Shown here in pieces: positions 24,241 through 34,089 of a stretch of DNA of 64,000 bases. The position numbers were made by a program, and so were the translations under genes. Positions within the stretch are counted from its first letter, which is position 1. The number at the start of each line of letters is the position of its first letter. A model generated the notes under the pieces. That model saw only the letters and a program-made list of their open reading frames with translations. It was not told where the DNA came from and made no database searches. The DNA is from Mycobacterium spongiae (GTDB lineage Bacteria > Actinomycetota > Actinomycetes > Mycobacteriales > Mycobacteriaceae). Location: contig NZ_CP046600.1 in NCBI RefSeq assembly GCF_018278905.1, positions 2,294,001-2,358,000 on the forward strand, read 5' to 3'.

Positions 24241-25527
24241 GTGAAGGTTGACATCCGAGTCGATCGCCGCGCGGTTTCGATCCGCGATGACCCTGACGCG
24301 GGCCATCGCATGTCCGGCGCGGCGGACTCAAACTTTGGTTGCGTCGTGCGTTTCTTTGCCAGCATGTTCCCCGCGCGCCGGTTCGGCGGGGGCGCGCTGG
24401 CCGTGTACCTCGACGGTCAGCCCGTCGTCGACGTGTGGACGGGCTGGTCGGACCTAAGCGGCGAGGTGCCCTGGGCGGCGGACACCGCGCCGATGGTGTT
24501 CTCGGCGACTAAGGGCATGGCCTCGACCGTCATCCACCGGCTCGTCGATCGAGGACTGATCGACTATGACACCCCGGTTGCCGACTACTGGCCGGAGTTC
24601 GGTGCTAACGGCAAGTCGGACCTGACGGTCCGAGAGGTGATGCGACACCGGGCCGGTTTGTCCGGCTTGCGCGGCGCCACCTGGGACGACTTGCTGGATC
24701 ACGTCGTCATGGAAGACCGGCTCGCGGCGGCCGCGCCAGGCCGCCTGCTGGGCAAGCCGGCATACCACGCGCTGACCTACGGCTGGCTGCTGTCAGGGCT
24801 GGCCAGGGCCGTCACCGGAAAGGACATGCGCGTCCTGTTCCGCGAAGAACTCGCCGAGCCGCTCGGCACGGATGGTTTCCACCTGGGCCGACCGCCGGCC
24901 GGCTCGCCCACCCGGGTCGCCGAGATCATCATGCCGCAGAACATCGTCGGCAGCGGGTTGGTCAATGCGCTCGCCCAGCGGGTCGCCATCGGGCTGTCCG
25001 GCGGATACCGCTCGCTGTACTTCCCGGGCATGATCGCCGCCGTCCAGGGGGACATTCCGTTGCTGGACGCCGAGATACCGGCGGCCAACGGAGTGGTGAC
25101 GGCCCGCGCGCTGGCACGGATGTATGGAGCGCTCGCCAACGGCGGCGAGATCGATGGCACCCAGTTCTTGTCATCCGAGCTGGTTGCCGGCCTGACTGGC
25201 CAACCCAGCCTCCAGCCGGACCGAAACCTGGGCCTGCCGATGCCGTTTCACTTGGGCTACCACAGCATCCCGTTCCCGAACGTGATGCCGGGATTCGGCC
25301 ATGTCGGGATGGGTGGCTCGGTCGGGTGGAACGACCCCGCGACGGGGCTGAGTTTCGCGTTGGTGCACAACCGGCTGCTCACACCGCTGGTGATGACCGA
25401 CTATGGCGGGTTCGTCGCGCTCTACCGCCTGATACGACAGGCCGCTGAGCGGGTCCGCAAGCGTGGATTCCACCCGGTGACCGAGTACGGGGCGCCGTAC
25501 TCCGAGCCGGGAGCCGTCGCTGGCTAG
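24241..25527 (+). CDS. lipL: Beta-lactamase-fold esterase/lipase LipL
   Basis: A 428-residue serine hydrolase of class C beta-lactamase fold (Rv1497 is 429 aa). The catalytic SxxK motif is FSATKG, with Ser88 and Lys91 at the numbers known for LipL. A GHVGMGGSVGW block near residue 357 is the KTG-like third motif. There is no signal peptide. It hydrolyses short to medium acyl esters. It starts at GTG 52 bases after meaB and may be in the same transcript or have its own promoter. Confidence 0.95.
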   Translation: MKVDIRVDRRAVSIRDDPDAGHRMSGAADSNFGCVVRFFASMFPARRFGGGALAVYLDGQPVVDVWTGWSDLSGEVPWAADTAPMVFSATKGMASTVIHRLVDRGLIDYDTPVADYWPEFGANGKSDLTVREVMRHRAGLSGLRGATWDDLLDHVVMEDRLAAAAPGRLLGKPAYHALTYGWLLSGLARAVTGKDMRVLFREELAEPLGTDGFHLGRPPAGSPTRVAEIIMPQNIVGSGLVNALAQRVAIGLSGGYRSLYFPGMIAAVQGDIPLLDAEIPAANGVVTARALARMYGALANGGEIDGTQFLSSELVAGLTGQPSLQPDRNLGLPMPFHLGYHSIPFPNVMPGFGHVGMGGSVGWNDPATGLSFALVHNRLLTPLVMTDYGGFVALYRLIRQAAERVRKRGFHPVTEYGAPYSEPGAVAG

Positions 25528-25604
25528 ACCACGGCGGGCACCTTGCGCTGCTGCCGCTGCGCGTCGCGCCCAGCTCACGATTGTGGCTCCGAAGCCGATG
25601 GGGA

Positions 25605-25817
25605 TTACGAATCTTCCAGGCGAAAGCCGACTTTCATCGTCACCTGGAAGTGTGCGACCGCGCCGTCCACCAGATGGCCGCGAACTGACTCGACCTCGAA
25701 CCAGTCCAGGGCACGCATTGTCTGGGCTGCTCGTGCCAGACCGTTGCGGATAGCCGCGTCGACTCCATCGGGCGACGTCCCGACAATTTCGATTACGCGG
25801 TAAGTGTGATCGCTCAT
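25605..25817 (-). CDS. Dodecin flavin-binding protein (Rv1498A family)
   Basis: A complete 70-residue dodecin beginning MSDHTYRVIEIVG. The conserved SPDGVDAAIRNGLARA helix and the flavin-stacking Trp in LDWFEV are present. Dodecins form hollow 12-mers that store flavin and CoA. The gene is on the opposite strand to lipL and marks the left edge of the accessory sugar locus. The M. tuberculosis Rv1498c gene that lies between lipL and dodecin is missing here. Confidence 0.95.
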   Translation of the reverse strand: MSDHTYRVIEIVGTSPDGVDAAIRNGLARAAQTMRALDWFEVESVRGHLVDGAVAHFQVTMKVGFRLEDS

Positions 25818-26379
25818 GGCATCCCCTTAGATTGGCCGCGGCGCCAGGATAGCTCGTCGGACAGCTGCGCTGAGGGTTCGCCTAGCTCCGACGACCATGT
25901 GCAGCGGACGAGGGATCTTATAGAGGAGCTGTCGAGACGATGTCGACCGCCGCATCGGGCGCCCGGGGGCAATTCGGGGTCGCCGGCGGCCGTTGCAGCC
26001 CGTTACGGGCCAGGCCCGGACTGCTGCCGGGGTTGCCCTGGCGACCTGAAGACAGCGCGGGAACCTCCAGATGCTGCCGTTGGTACCTCACATGCGCCCA
26101 GAGTGAATCATGGAATTCTCCCCACAACGTCGGCGCTATCTGCGAAACTTCGTGCGACGGGCACACTGTGGTGCACAGTCCGGTGCCTAATGTGTCCAGA
26201 GCCCGGGTGGACGACGAGAGGACCCGGGGTCGATGCGGTTCTTGGGTCATGCGCGGCCTGGAATGCGAGATCGGGGAGGTCTTGACTGTGACCACTTGCG
26301 CGAGTCGGTCAATCACCAAAGGTGACTTCTTCGCGCTCGCTAGGAAGACGCTCAAGGTCGGCCTCGCGTCCGAATAGTC
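25818..26379. other. Non-coding or unassigned gap left of the sugar locus
   Basis: No confident gene is seen in these 562 bases. A plus-strand frame from 25940 to 26377 (145 codons) occupies the place of Rv1499 but has no recognisable motif. Positions 26104-26160 resemble 35306-35370 (see the repeat entries). The promoter for the first glycosyltransferase should lie in the last 150 bases. Confidence 0.4.
26104..26160 (+). repeat. Upstream segment similar to 35306-35370 (copy A)
   Basis: This stretch and the one at 35306-35370 share blocks GGAATTC, CACAAC, CGGCG, ATCTGCGA, ACTTC and TGCGACGGG in the same order, with about three quarters of bases equal by eye. Both lie roughly 250-320 bases ahead of plus-strand genes of the sugar locus. 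They may be a duplicated promoter/leader or a remnant of one ancestral segment. Confidence 0.5.
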
Positions 26380-27426
26380 ATGTATCACGTGGTTGAGATC
26401 ACCAGGGCGCTGTGGACCAGGCTGCGCAGCGAATCTGAGCGCGAGTCCTACCGCGCAGCAGCGCGTTACCGTCGAGATGGCGACGCCTTGAGCTTCATTT
26501 GCGAAACCCACCAGCAGCTACCAGCGCAGCCGCCTTCCGATCGGCGTTCACTTGTTTTGTTCGCCCACTTTGATGCTCAGGGAATTGTCGATCCGTACGT
26601 CGTCCACTACCTGGAGGCGCTGCACCGGCTGGGAGCCACCATCATCTTCGTCTCGTCCTCGCCGACTCTCACACCAGAGTCGGTAGTTCCGATCCGGCCC
26701 CTTTGTGCCGGTATCTATACCCGCCGAACGCTCTCGCTGGACTTTGGCTCGTGGCACCTGGCGTGGTGCATTATGCGAGAGCGAGGCTGGTCACTGGATC
26801 ACTTCGACCGCTTGGTCATCTGTAACGACAGTGTGTACGGTCCACTGTTTCCCATCGAAGAGATGTGGAGCTCGTTCCGTGACGCAGATATGTACGGCGC
26901 GATCGAAAGTGGCGTGCAGAAAACCCATCTCCAGTCCTTTTTCCTCGCTTGGGATCTCAACGCGCGCACCCGCAGCTTTCTGAACGACTTCTGGAATGAC
27001 TTCCAATACGTCGTCGACAAGCTCGTTCTTATCCGGCGATGCGAGGTCGCCATATCCACGCGTGCGCGCAAGGCAGGCCTGCGCATCCGACCGTTTCTCT
27101 CCATCGACGCTGTCAGGGCAGCCTATGAGCTCTCGCCGAACCATCAGTGGTTCAACATGTTGTCGAGGACGGGATCTCTCAACAACACCATCTACTATTG
27201 GGACGGTTTGATTGAGCACCTCCGGTTTCCGTTCCTCAAAACGAGCCTGCCCCGGTACAACGAGCCGTGGCACGACTCGATGCAACAGCTGCGCGAATTT
27301 ATCGAGCGCCACACCCCCTATCCGTACGATCTCATTCAGTCCAACGTCGACAGACTTGGCCTCGGAGAGGAAACCTGGGTTAGACCAACTCCGGCGCGAA
27401 GATGGATCGACGCCCACAGGGTGTGA
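26380..27426 (+). CDS. RgpF-like glycosyltransferase (rhamnan synthesis F family), copy 1
   Basis: A 348-residue cytosolic protein of the rhamnan-synthesis protein F family. Family blocks are LVLFAHFDAQGIVDPYVVHY, the LGATIIFVSSSP strand, LSLDFGSWHLAW, FDRLVICNDSVYGP (with the NDS motif) and LQSFFLAWD. Known members build rhamnose-rich chains. It is a clear paralogue of the protein at 37707-38714, the two sharing long blocks throughout. No membrane helix is present. In this locus it probably adds a deoxyhexose to the LOS glycan; donor and acceptor are not deducible. Confidence 0.85.
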   Translation: MYHVVEITRALWTRLRSESERESYRAAARYRRDGDALSFICETHQQLPAQPPSDRRSLVLFAHFDAQGIVDPYVVHYLEALHRLGATIIFVSSSPTLTPESVVPIRPLCAGIYTRRTLSLDFGSWHLAWCIMRERGWSLDHFDRLVICNDSVYGPLFPIEEMWSSFRDADMYGAIESGVQKTHLQSFFLAWDLNARTRSFLNDFWNDFQYVVDKLVLIRRCEVAISTRARKAGLRIRPFLSIDAVRAAYELSPNHQWFNMLSRTGSLNNTIYYWDGLIEHLRFPFLKTSLPRYNEPWHDSMQQLREFIERHTPYPYDLIQSNVDRLGLGEETWVRPTPARRWIDAHRV

Positions 27427-27778
27427 CGGCCGCTCAATTCACAGTGTCGGGGCATGTGTTGTAGAACCGGCGTCGTGGGGCGGCATACTGCCGTCGTGCA
27501 TCGGTAGGTTCGGTCACCGCCTTGGATAGGGCACACAAGAGCACTCCACGACGCACTCAAAGATCTATCGGGCGTTGATTGATGCGGGCTTGACCGCGGG
27601 ATCTTGCTCGCCTCACCGTGAGATGTCATCGCTGACGTGGCTGGTCACGACTGGTAGCGCGTCAGCAGGTCCGTCGACCTTGCCAAACGCGCCATAGGGT
27701 GACGGCGATCGGGTTACGATCTGGCTAAGCAGTGTGGCGCCGGGGGGGCCGGGGCTGGCGTGTTCGAGGGAGGGCGCG
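27427..27778. other. Gap with a possible degraded coding remnant
   Basis: These 352 bases hold no intact gene. One short forward stretch around 27546-27600 reads HSKIYRALIDAGLTAGS, which looks protein-like and may be a remnant of a mobile-element or other gene. The promoter of the PE_PGRS gene must lie in the right part. Confidence 0.35.
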
Positions 27779-30004
27779 GTGTCGTATGTGTTTGCGACCC
27801 CGGAAATGCTGGCGGCGGCGGCCGCCGATTTGATGAACATCCGTTCCGCGATTGCCGATGCCAACGCCGCCGCGGCCGCGCTGACTACCGAACTCATGCC
27901 CGCTGCCGCGGATGAGGTTTCCGCGGCCATCGCCGGGTTGTTCGATACCTACGCCCAGGAATACCAAGCCATTAGCGCGCAGGCCGCCGAGTTTCACGAC
28001 CGGTTCGTGGCGGCTGTCAACGCAGGCGCCGACGCGTATGCCGCCGCCGAGGCCGCCAACGCGCCCCTGCTCCAGCAGGCTCAGCAGGACTTGCTCAACG
28101 CGGTCAATGGACCGACCCAGGCGCTGCTGGGGCGCCCGCTGATTGGCAACGGCGCCAACGGCGGGACCATCGATGGGGTGGGCCAGAACGGCGGGGCGGG
28201 CGGGATACTGTTCGGCAACGGGGGTAACGGGGGCAACAGCACCAATATCGGTGTTCCTGGCGGCAACGGTGGCGCCGCCGGACTCATCGGCAACGGCGGG
28301 GCCGGCGGGATGGGAGGGCCCGGCGGCAACGGCGGACTCGGCGGCAACGGCGGGCTATTCGGCATCGGTGGTGCGGGCGGAATCGGTGGGCCGGGGACCG
28401 CCTTCGCCCCGGCCGGTGCGGGCGGGCCCGGAGGCCAAGGCGGGCTGATCTTTGGCACGGGCGGAGCCGGGGGAACCGGTGGAACCGCCGAAGACGGCAG
28501 CATTGGTTTCGGCGGCCCCGGTGGGCTCGGCGGCAACGCCCGGTTATTCGGCACCGGCGGGGCGGGCGGCGACGGGGGTGACAACCTCGCGAACCCTCTC
28601 GGCGTCGGTGGCCGAGGCGAGACCGGCGGCAATGGCGGCATCCTATTCGGCGACGGCGGCGCCGGGGGGAATGGCGGCGCCGGTGGCGCTGAGGACGGTC
28701 TGGGCGGCGCGGGCGGCTCCGCCGTCGGCCTTTTCGGCGGAACTGGCGGCGTAGGTGGCACCGGAGGCCCCGGCAACGTGACCGCGCCCTCGGGCAGCAA
28801 TGCTCCGATAGCCCTCATCATGGGCGGCAGCGGGTTAGACGGCGGATCGCTACGCTCCGGGCTGCCGACACCAGAGTTCTTTCAAGGAGTTGTCGACCGA
28901 TTCATCAACCCCGCGTTCCCGGGATTCAATCCGATTGGCCTGGCAACTCCGGAGCAGTACGCGCAGGTGACCGGGCTCTTCGACCTGAGCCCCGCCCAGT
29001 CGATTGCCCAGGGCGTCTTGGCATTGCAGACTGCGATCACGCAGACCTTCTCAGGACAAGACCTCGTCGTGCTGGGTTACTCTCAAAGCGCCACGATCTC
29101 CACCCTGGTGATGAACTCGCTCGAACAGCTTGGCATAGATCCCACGGCGTTGAATTTCACGCTGCTTGGCAATCCCAACAATCCCAACGGGGGTATATTT
29201 GCCCGACAATTCGGAATGCCGGGCGTGCCGGACTTCTTCACGCCCACCAACCCGAATACCCCATTCAGCACGGACATCTACACGATTCAGTACGACGGCG
29301 TTGCAAACTTTCCCCGGTACCCAATCAACCTGCTGTCCGTCCTGAACGCGGGAATGGGGACGGCCTTTACTCATCTGAGCTACCCGTCGCTGACACCCGA
29401 ACAACTTGCCGGCGCGGTACAACTGGCAACGTCGCCGGGCTACATGGGTAATACCAACTACTTCATGATTCCGGCCGAGGTCCTGCCGCTTCTGGAGCCG
29501 CTGAATCAGTTGCAAAAGGCGTTGCCCATTCTCGAGCCGGTCGTGCAGCCGATTATCGATTTGACGCAACCCACCCTGAAGTACCTTGTCGATTTGGGTT
29601 ACGACGATCCTTTTGCTCCAACGACGTACGCAGACGTGGTGACCCCTTTCGGGTTCATCCCTAATCTCGACCCCATTAACGTTCTGGCTGGCTTGAGCGA
29701 GGCGAACGCCGCGGGGATCAACGCAGCACTGGGTGACTTCGGTTTGCCACAGGTTGCGCATGCTCAGCTGCCCATATTGATGAACGCGCTGACACAGCTT
29801 GATCCGAGTTTGGCGCAAGCGTGGGGTGAAGCTCGGGCCGAATTCTTTGCAACCGCGGGTACCGATCTCGGCAACTTGCTCAACGATGTGACAGGTGGTG
29901 CAGCCCAGTCATGGGTGATCAACAACGCTCTCTATACCTCCGCAATCACGAACCTCATCGCGAATCCATCGTGGGTGAAGGCAGTCTTGGCGTCGCTGAT
30001 GTGA
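27779..30004 (+). CDS. PE_PGRS protein fused to a PE-PPE serine-hydrolase domain
   Basis: A 741-residue, three-part protein starting at GTG ([11 protein letters not shown]). The PE domain spans 1-110. A short PGRS block of GGNGG/GGAGG units runs about 125-335. A C-terminal PE-PPE alpha/beta hydrolase domain starts near 340 ([13 protein letters not shown]). The nucleophile motif is GYSQSA with Ser435, a GxSxS/A elbow as in PE/PPE esterases. The last 180 residues ([16 protein letters not shown] onward) are the family's helical tail. It should be exported by ESX-5 and could act on cell-surface acyl esters. Its place inside the LOS region suggests an acyl-glycolipid substrate; that is inference. 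Confidence 0.9.
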   Translation: MSYVFATPEMLAAAAADLMNIRSAIADANAAAAALTTELMPAAADEVSAAIAGLFDTYAQEYQAISAQAAEFHDRFVAAVNAGADAYAAAEAANAPLLQQAQQDLLNAVNGPTQALLGRPLIGNGANGGTIDGVGQNGGAGGILFGNGGNGGNSTNIGVPGGNGGAAGLIGNGGAGGMGGPGGNGGLGGNGGLFGIGGAGGIGGPGTAFAPAGAGGPGGQGGLIFGTGGAGGTGGTAEDGSIGFGGPGGLGGNARLFGTGGAGGDGGDNLANPLGVGGRGETGGNGGILFGDGGAGGNGGAGGAEDGLGGAGGSAVGLFGGTGGVGGTGGPGNVTAPSGSNAPIALIMGGSGLDGGSLRSGLPTPEFFQGVVDRFINPAFPGFNPIGLATPEQYAQVTGLFDLSPAQSIAQGVLALQTAITQTFSGQDLVVLGYSQSATISTLVMNSLEQLGIDPTALNFTLLGNPNNPNGGIFARQFGMPGVPDFFTPTNPNTPFSTDIYTIQYDGVANFPRYPINLLSVLNAGMGTAFTHLSYPSLTPEQLAGAVQLATSPGYMGNTNYFMIPAEVLPLLEPLNQLQKALPILEPVVQPIIDLTQPTLKYLVDLGYDDPFAPTTYADVVTPFGFIPNLDPINVLAGLSEANAAGINAALGDFGLPQVAHAQLPILMNALTQLDPSLAQAWGEARAEFFATAGTDLGNLLNDVTGGAAQSWVINNALYTSAITNLIANPSWVKAVLASLM

Positions 30005-30283
30005 TGCCGCTAATGGTGCGGAGGATTGGTGGGGAAGTGGGCGGCGCGTGCGTGCGCCGCTGACCGCGAGTCGCGCGCCGACAGGCCGCCCAACCATTCT
30101 CCTCAGCCGCACCGCGGTGGGATCAGGCCGCAGATGCTAGCCTTCTCGCACGGAAATGACAGGCATGGTCAACGCGGCCTGGATGTAGGTTCCGAGTGTG
30201 TTGGAGCACAAAGTAAGAGCCGCCGATACGGTGCACGAGTTCAACGGGGTGGGTGTGATGTCGGAGAGCCAGGGTCCTACTTT

Positions 30284-30865
30284 ATGTTGAGGGCAATCGC
30301 GACCCTTCTCAAGAAGACTGATCGTGAACGGTGGACAGACCCCCGCAGTTTCCACGCGGCCTGGGAGCCTCGGACAAAAAGAATTGCGGCTCTTATTCCG
30401 AACAACAGTCGTGTGATCGAGTTCGGGGTGGGCAAACGACTCCTTGAGCGCTATCTCGACCCATCGTGTACCTACACGCCGTCCGACATCGTCGACCGTG
30501 GGCCAGGCACGATCATCTGTGACCTCAATGGGAGACCTTTACCGGATCTCGGCGCAGATGTTTATGACGTTGCCGTACTGATCGGGGTGCTCGAATACCT
30601 GCGCGATCTTCCTTCGGTGCTGGATTGGTTGACGGGCTCGGTCAAAGTCTGCGTGGTGACGTATGCTCCCGCGAAGACCGGCGGCTATTCGCCCGGTGCC
30701 ATCCGCGAAACAATCGATCGCCTGAGGCACGGTTGGATGAACAACTATCGAATAGAGGATATCCAGTCGCTTTTCCGCGAACGAGGTTTCGACCTGGCTC
30801 ACGACGAAGACTGGGAGCAGCAACGGGTGCTTGTCTTTTCCCAGAGCCCCCTGGGCCAGTGGTAG
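30284..30865 (+). CDS. SAM-dependent methyltransferase-like protein
   Basis: A 193-residue protein started at the ATG giving MLRAIATLLKK. The Rossmann motif I is weak but present (SRVIEFGVGKRLLERYL), followed by motif II-like YTPSDIVDRG and a post-motif VAVLIGVLEYLRDLP with the LEY pattern common in class I methyltransferases. A longer frame begins at 30026, but that part is non-protein-like. It is nine bases ahead of a TylF-type methyltransferase, so the two form a pair. Substrate unknown; LOS sugar O- or C-methylation is likely. Confidence 0.7.
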   Translation: MLRAIATLLKKTDRERWTDPRSFHAAWEPRTKRIAALIPNNSRVIEFGVGKRLLERYLDPSCTYTPSDIVDRGPGTIICDLNGRPLPDLGADVYDVAVLIGVLEYLRDLPSVLDWLTGSVKVCVVTYAPAKTGGYSPGAIRETIDRLRHGWMNNYRIEDIQSLFRERGFDLAHDEDWEQQRVLVFSQSPLGQW

Positions 30866-30874
30866 GCTTCGGCG

Positions 30875-31546
30875 ATGTTCGACGAGATGTTTGCTGGGGC
30901 GCTGGCTCGTCGTATTCGACGGGACGACCTCACCTACCTGAGCTACGTCAGCCTTCGCAGTCTCCGCAAGTCCGCTCGCGAAGTACGCAAGATCAAGGGT
31001 GTGGTTGTGGAAGCTGGTATCGCACTGGGCGGTTCTGGCATCCTCCTTGCGACTGAATTGAGCGACCACGACTTCCACGGCTACGACGTATTCGCTGAGT
31101 TTCCACCTCCGGGTCCGGACGACACACCGGAATCCCATGAACGTTACGAGGTAATCGCATCGGGCCAGGCCGAAGGTATAGGGCGCCACACGTTTTCGGG
31201 ATACATGACCGACCTGTACGGCCACGTGTCGGATACGTTCGGCCGTTATGGCCTGCCGGTGGGTGACCGCATTCATCTGCATAAGGGCCGCATCGAGGAG
31301 ACGCTCAAGCCTGAGTGGCCGATCGCGTTGGCCCACATCGACTGTGACTGGTACGACCCCGTGAAGGTGTGCCTAGAGCGAGTCACACCGCACCTACAAC
31401 CCGGGGCTCGGGTGATCCTCGATGACTACTACTACTACGGCGGCTGTCGGAAGGCCACCGATGAGTTCCTCGAGAGCACAGCGGGATTCGAGATCGTAAG
31501 AGACAAAGGGCATCTGGTGCTGGGCTACAGCCCCGCCAACAAATAG
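30875..31546 (+). CDS. TylF/MycF-type sugar O-methyltransferase
   Basis: A 223-residue protein of the macrocin O-methyltransferase family. Motif I is VVVEAGIALGGSGILLATEL, then FHGYDVFAEFPPPG, and the metal-binding acidic block LAHIDCDWYDPVKVCLER with VILDDYYYYGGCRKA, which carries the paired Asp residues used for Mg2+. Family members methylate hydroxyls on deoxysugars. It immediately follows the preceding methyltransferase. This matches the O-methylated rhamnose/fucose residues known in mycobacterial LOS. Confidence 0.9.
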   Translation: MFDEMFAGALARRIRRDDLTYLSYVSLRSLRKSAREVRKIKGVVVEAGIALGGSGILLATELSDHDFHGYDVFAEFPPPGPDDTPESHERYEVIASGQAEGIGRHTFSGYMTDLYGHVSDTFGRYGLPVGDRIHLHKGRIEETLKPEWPIALAHIDCDWYDPVKVCLERVTPHLQPGARVILDDYYYYGGCRKATDEFLESTAGFEIVRDKGHLVLGYSPANK

Positions 31547-31643
31547 TCGACAGAACGCACCTGCACCGCGCGGGCGGGCGGGCCCTTGAGTATGCGGATG
31601 CCCGGTCAGATCGGGTTCAACACCGCTGTCACCGATACGTGTG

Positions 31644-32696
31644 TCAAGCGACGGCAAGACCCAATTGACGTCCGAGAGCGGCGTACTCAGCTTCGAGCCG
31701 CTGGCGAAGATGTGAGACAGCGGCATGTGTCTTGGTCCTGATGTCTTCGGAGTCCGCCAGCGCATCGGCGACACGCTCGACTACCACGACATGGTTCACT
31801 TTGTCAGTGCGGATGAGCGAGCGTTCAGCATCAATAGAGAGCGCGAAGTCTCGGCACTTCGGTTGATACTCAAGTGTAATGAGAGGCGTATCAGAAAGAG
31901 ATGCCAAGATGCCCGCGTGCAGCCGGGTGACGATGGCCACAGAACACCGACCTAGCTCCCGCGCCGCGGCGGCCGCATCGACGGGGTGCACAATCTCGGC
32001 GGCGATACCGTTGAGTGCGATCTCGGTCCAGCGTCTATCCTCCGGATTCATCAGTACCCCCACGAACCGATGACCTTGCGATGACAGTTGCTTCACAGCG
32101 ACGGACATCTCCTCGGCCAGCCTGGTTGGATCATGTCCCCAAAGATCATCGCCGAACCCAAGGTTCACTCCGATGAGGCCATCTTCTGCAACCACCTCGG
32201 GTCGCGGGAGTAGCAATGCCGGATCGCCGGAAACCTTCACATCCAGCCCGATGTCGGACAGGAGTTCAGCACTTCGGGGTCCCCGAACGGAAACGGTGCG
32301 GAATTCCGAAAGTATTGGTGCCCAGTGCTTCAACTCGTCTTCGGCTGATCCGCTATTGCGTCCGACGAACACCGGGTCCTCAACGCCAACGCCAATGGCG
32401 TGGCTTCCGCAATTTCTCATGAGCGCCATGCCTCGATTGATCAGCCGCCTCCACTGGATCCTTCCAACGATGGTGCCGCCACCCACGACTTGCGTGGTGC
32501 GTCGTAGCGACAAATTCAAACCTGTTGCTAAAGATCGGATCATCTCTCTTCGGGAAGGCGGCAGATCGAGGAAGGTGGCTCCAGGAAGTTGCGACCGGAC
32601 CGCATCGTAGATCGCGTCGTCTCCGAGGTTGCCCATGCGATGCCAACCCACATAGGCGATCAGGGGGGCCTTGTGCCCATCACGTCGCGGCGTCAC
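31644..32696 (-). CDS. Polysaccharide pyruvyl transferase family protein
   Basis: A 350-residue protein of the WcaK/CsaB-type pyruvyl transferase fold. Landmarks are GWHRMGNLGDDAIYDAV, TQVVGGGTIVGR, RGPRSAELLSDIG, SGDPALLL, GVNLGFG and the C-terminal TRLHAGILASLSDTPLI motif, whose His is conserved in the family. The GTG start is chosen because the frame upstream offers only TTG codons. Such enzymes add pyruvate ketals to sugars using phosphoenolpyruvate, although some members act differently. In this locus it predicts a pyruvylated or similarly acid-modified LOS sugar. Confidence 0.85.
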   Translation of the reverse strand: MTPRRDGHKAPLIAYVGWHRMGNLGDDAIYDAVRSQLPGATFLDLPPSRREMIRSLATGLNLSLRRTTQVVGGGTIVGRIQWRRLINRGMALMRNCGSHAIGVGVEDPVFVGRNSGSAEDELKHWAPILSEFRTVSVRGPRSAELLSDIGLDVKVSGDPALLLPRPEVVAEDGLIGVNLGFGDDLWGHDPTRLAEEMSVAVKQLSSQGHRFVGVLMNPEDRRWTEIALNGIAAEIVHPVDAAAAARELGRCSVAIVTRLHAGILASLSDTPLITLEYQPKCRDFALSIDAERSLIRTDKVNHVVVVERVADALADSEDIRTKTHAAVSHLRQRLEAEYAALGRQLGLAVA

Positions 32697-33281
32697 GCTA
32701 AGAAGCACGATCCGGGTAGTGTCATTCCGCCTGCCTCTCAACAATATCGGGCCTCTCGGGCAATCGCAGGCGATGCCGTCGTCCCGGCGGTGTTAGTCTT
32801 CGGCGAAGGTGCGGGGCCGAACGGCAGCCAGTCGGCACCGAGAGAATTGCCAGCGTGAACGGTCTCACGGGATCCGAGTAACGGTTCTTTCGCCAACCAG
32901 GCGTCGTCGCGAATGCCGAAGCCAGGTGGGTGGTCACGGGCTCAACACCCCATGCCGGGTAGTCGATTCGATGTTGGTGCCCACGGTGCCGGCTCGTTTG
33001 TGCATCTTGGCGACGACGGTCACCACGTCGCTATCGGCTACTCGGCTGGCCATGTGGAGACTCTCTGGCGGTTGTCATGGATTGTCTCAGGCTACACGCG
33101 ACCACCAGCGACCATTGCTGCCCTGTCGAGCCCGGGAATGGGCACCGACATACAGCGCAGCCGGACATGCGAGAAGTTTCCGACATACGACAACTCCCTG
33201 ACGTGCCAGGAGTTGCTGCCTCTTGGGTGATGACAGCAATACGTACCGGCTCGGAAGCCGGTCTGTAGTTGAATGGGACCC
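32697..33281. other. Gap with possible relic of a gene
   Basis: No intact gene is evident in this 585-base stretch between divergently transcribed genes. A forward frame near 32913-33230 contains FDVGAHGAGSFVHLGDDGHH, which reads like protein but matches nothing I recognise and has no clear start. Promoters for both neighbours must lie here. Confidence 0.4.
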
Positions 33282-34073
33282 ATGCGGACCTTTGACATCC
33301 AACGCCGCGCCGAGCGCCTCCGTCGTCGCGTGTTGTTCATCGGCCCCGGTGAGTGCAACGTGTGCGGGAGTCGCGTCCGTTTCCAGAGCGTCACTGAGAT
33401 CATCGGCGGCCCGCTGGCGGCACACGGTTTCCCGTACACGATGGACGAGTTGGAGACCCTAAACCACCGGCGGTACCTGTGTCCGGTGTGCGGCGCCGCC
33501 GACCGAGATCGCCTCTACAAGCTCTACATGGACCGTTTCCTCGAGCCCGACGGTGTTTGCCGGGTGGTCGACTTCGCCCCGTCGGCAGCTCTTTCGGCGT
33601 CTTTGCGCAGCCGTGCCGACCTCGAGTACCGCACCGCGGATCTGATGATGCCTGGCGTTGACGACGTTGTTGATATCACCGACATGCCCACCTACGCCGA
33701 CGGCTCGTTCGACTTCTTCATCTGCTCCCACGTTCTCGAGCACGTCTCGGACGACAGCCGCGCACTGCGCGAGTTGTACCGGGTGCTGGTGCCCGGAGGA
33801 CGCGGCATCATCATGACCCCGGTGGCACCCGAGGGCAGCTTCGACGAGGATCCCTCGGTCACCGACGAGGAGGAGCGGTGGCGCCGCTTCTGCCAAGGCG
33901 ACCACGTACGGCTCTACGATCGCTCGACGCTGTGTTCGCGGATCCGGCAAAGCGGGTTCGAGGTCTCCCTTTTTGGGTCAAGCACGTTCGGCGAGGAGAC
34001 GTTCGAACGGCACGCCATCGCGCTCAATTCGTGGCTGTACATCGCGCACAAGCCAGACACTGACGCAGTCTGA
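33282..34073 (+). CDS. Methyltransferase with N-terminal zinc-ribbon-like cysteines
   Basis: A 263-residue class I methyltransferase. The N-terminus has CNVCGS and, 40 residues on, CPVCGAADRDR, a four-cysteine pattern that resembles the zinc-binding head of sugar C-methyltransferases. The Rossmann core follows: VVDFAPSAALS, YRTADLMMPGVDDV, FDFFICSHVLEHVSDD and LVPGGRGIIMTP. An ATG nine bases upstream is an equally possible start. In deoxysugar pathways such heads go with C-methylation; the assignment here is inferred. Confidence 0.8.
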   Translation: MRTFDIQRRAERLRRRVLFIGPGECNVCGSRVRFQSVTEIIGGPLAAHGFPYTMDELETLNHRRYLCPVCGAADRDRLYKLYMDRFLEPDGVCRVVDFAPSAALSASLRSRADLEYRTADLMMPGVDDVVDITDMPTYADGSFDFFICSHVLEHVSDDSRALRELYRVLVPGGRGIIMTPVAPEGSFDEDPSVTDEEERWRRFCQGDHVRLYDRSTLCSRIRQSGFEVSLFGSSTFGEETFERHAIALNSWLYIAHKPDTDAV

Positions 34074-34089
34074 CGGTCGACTTGCACGC

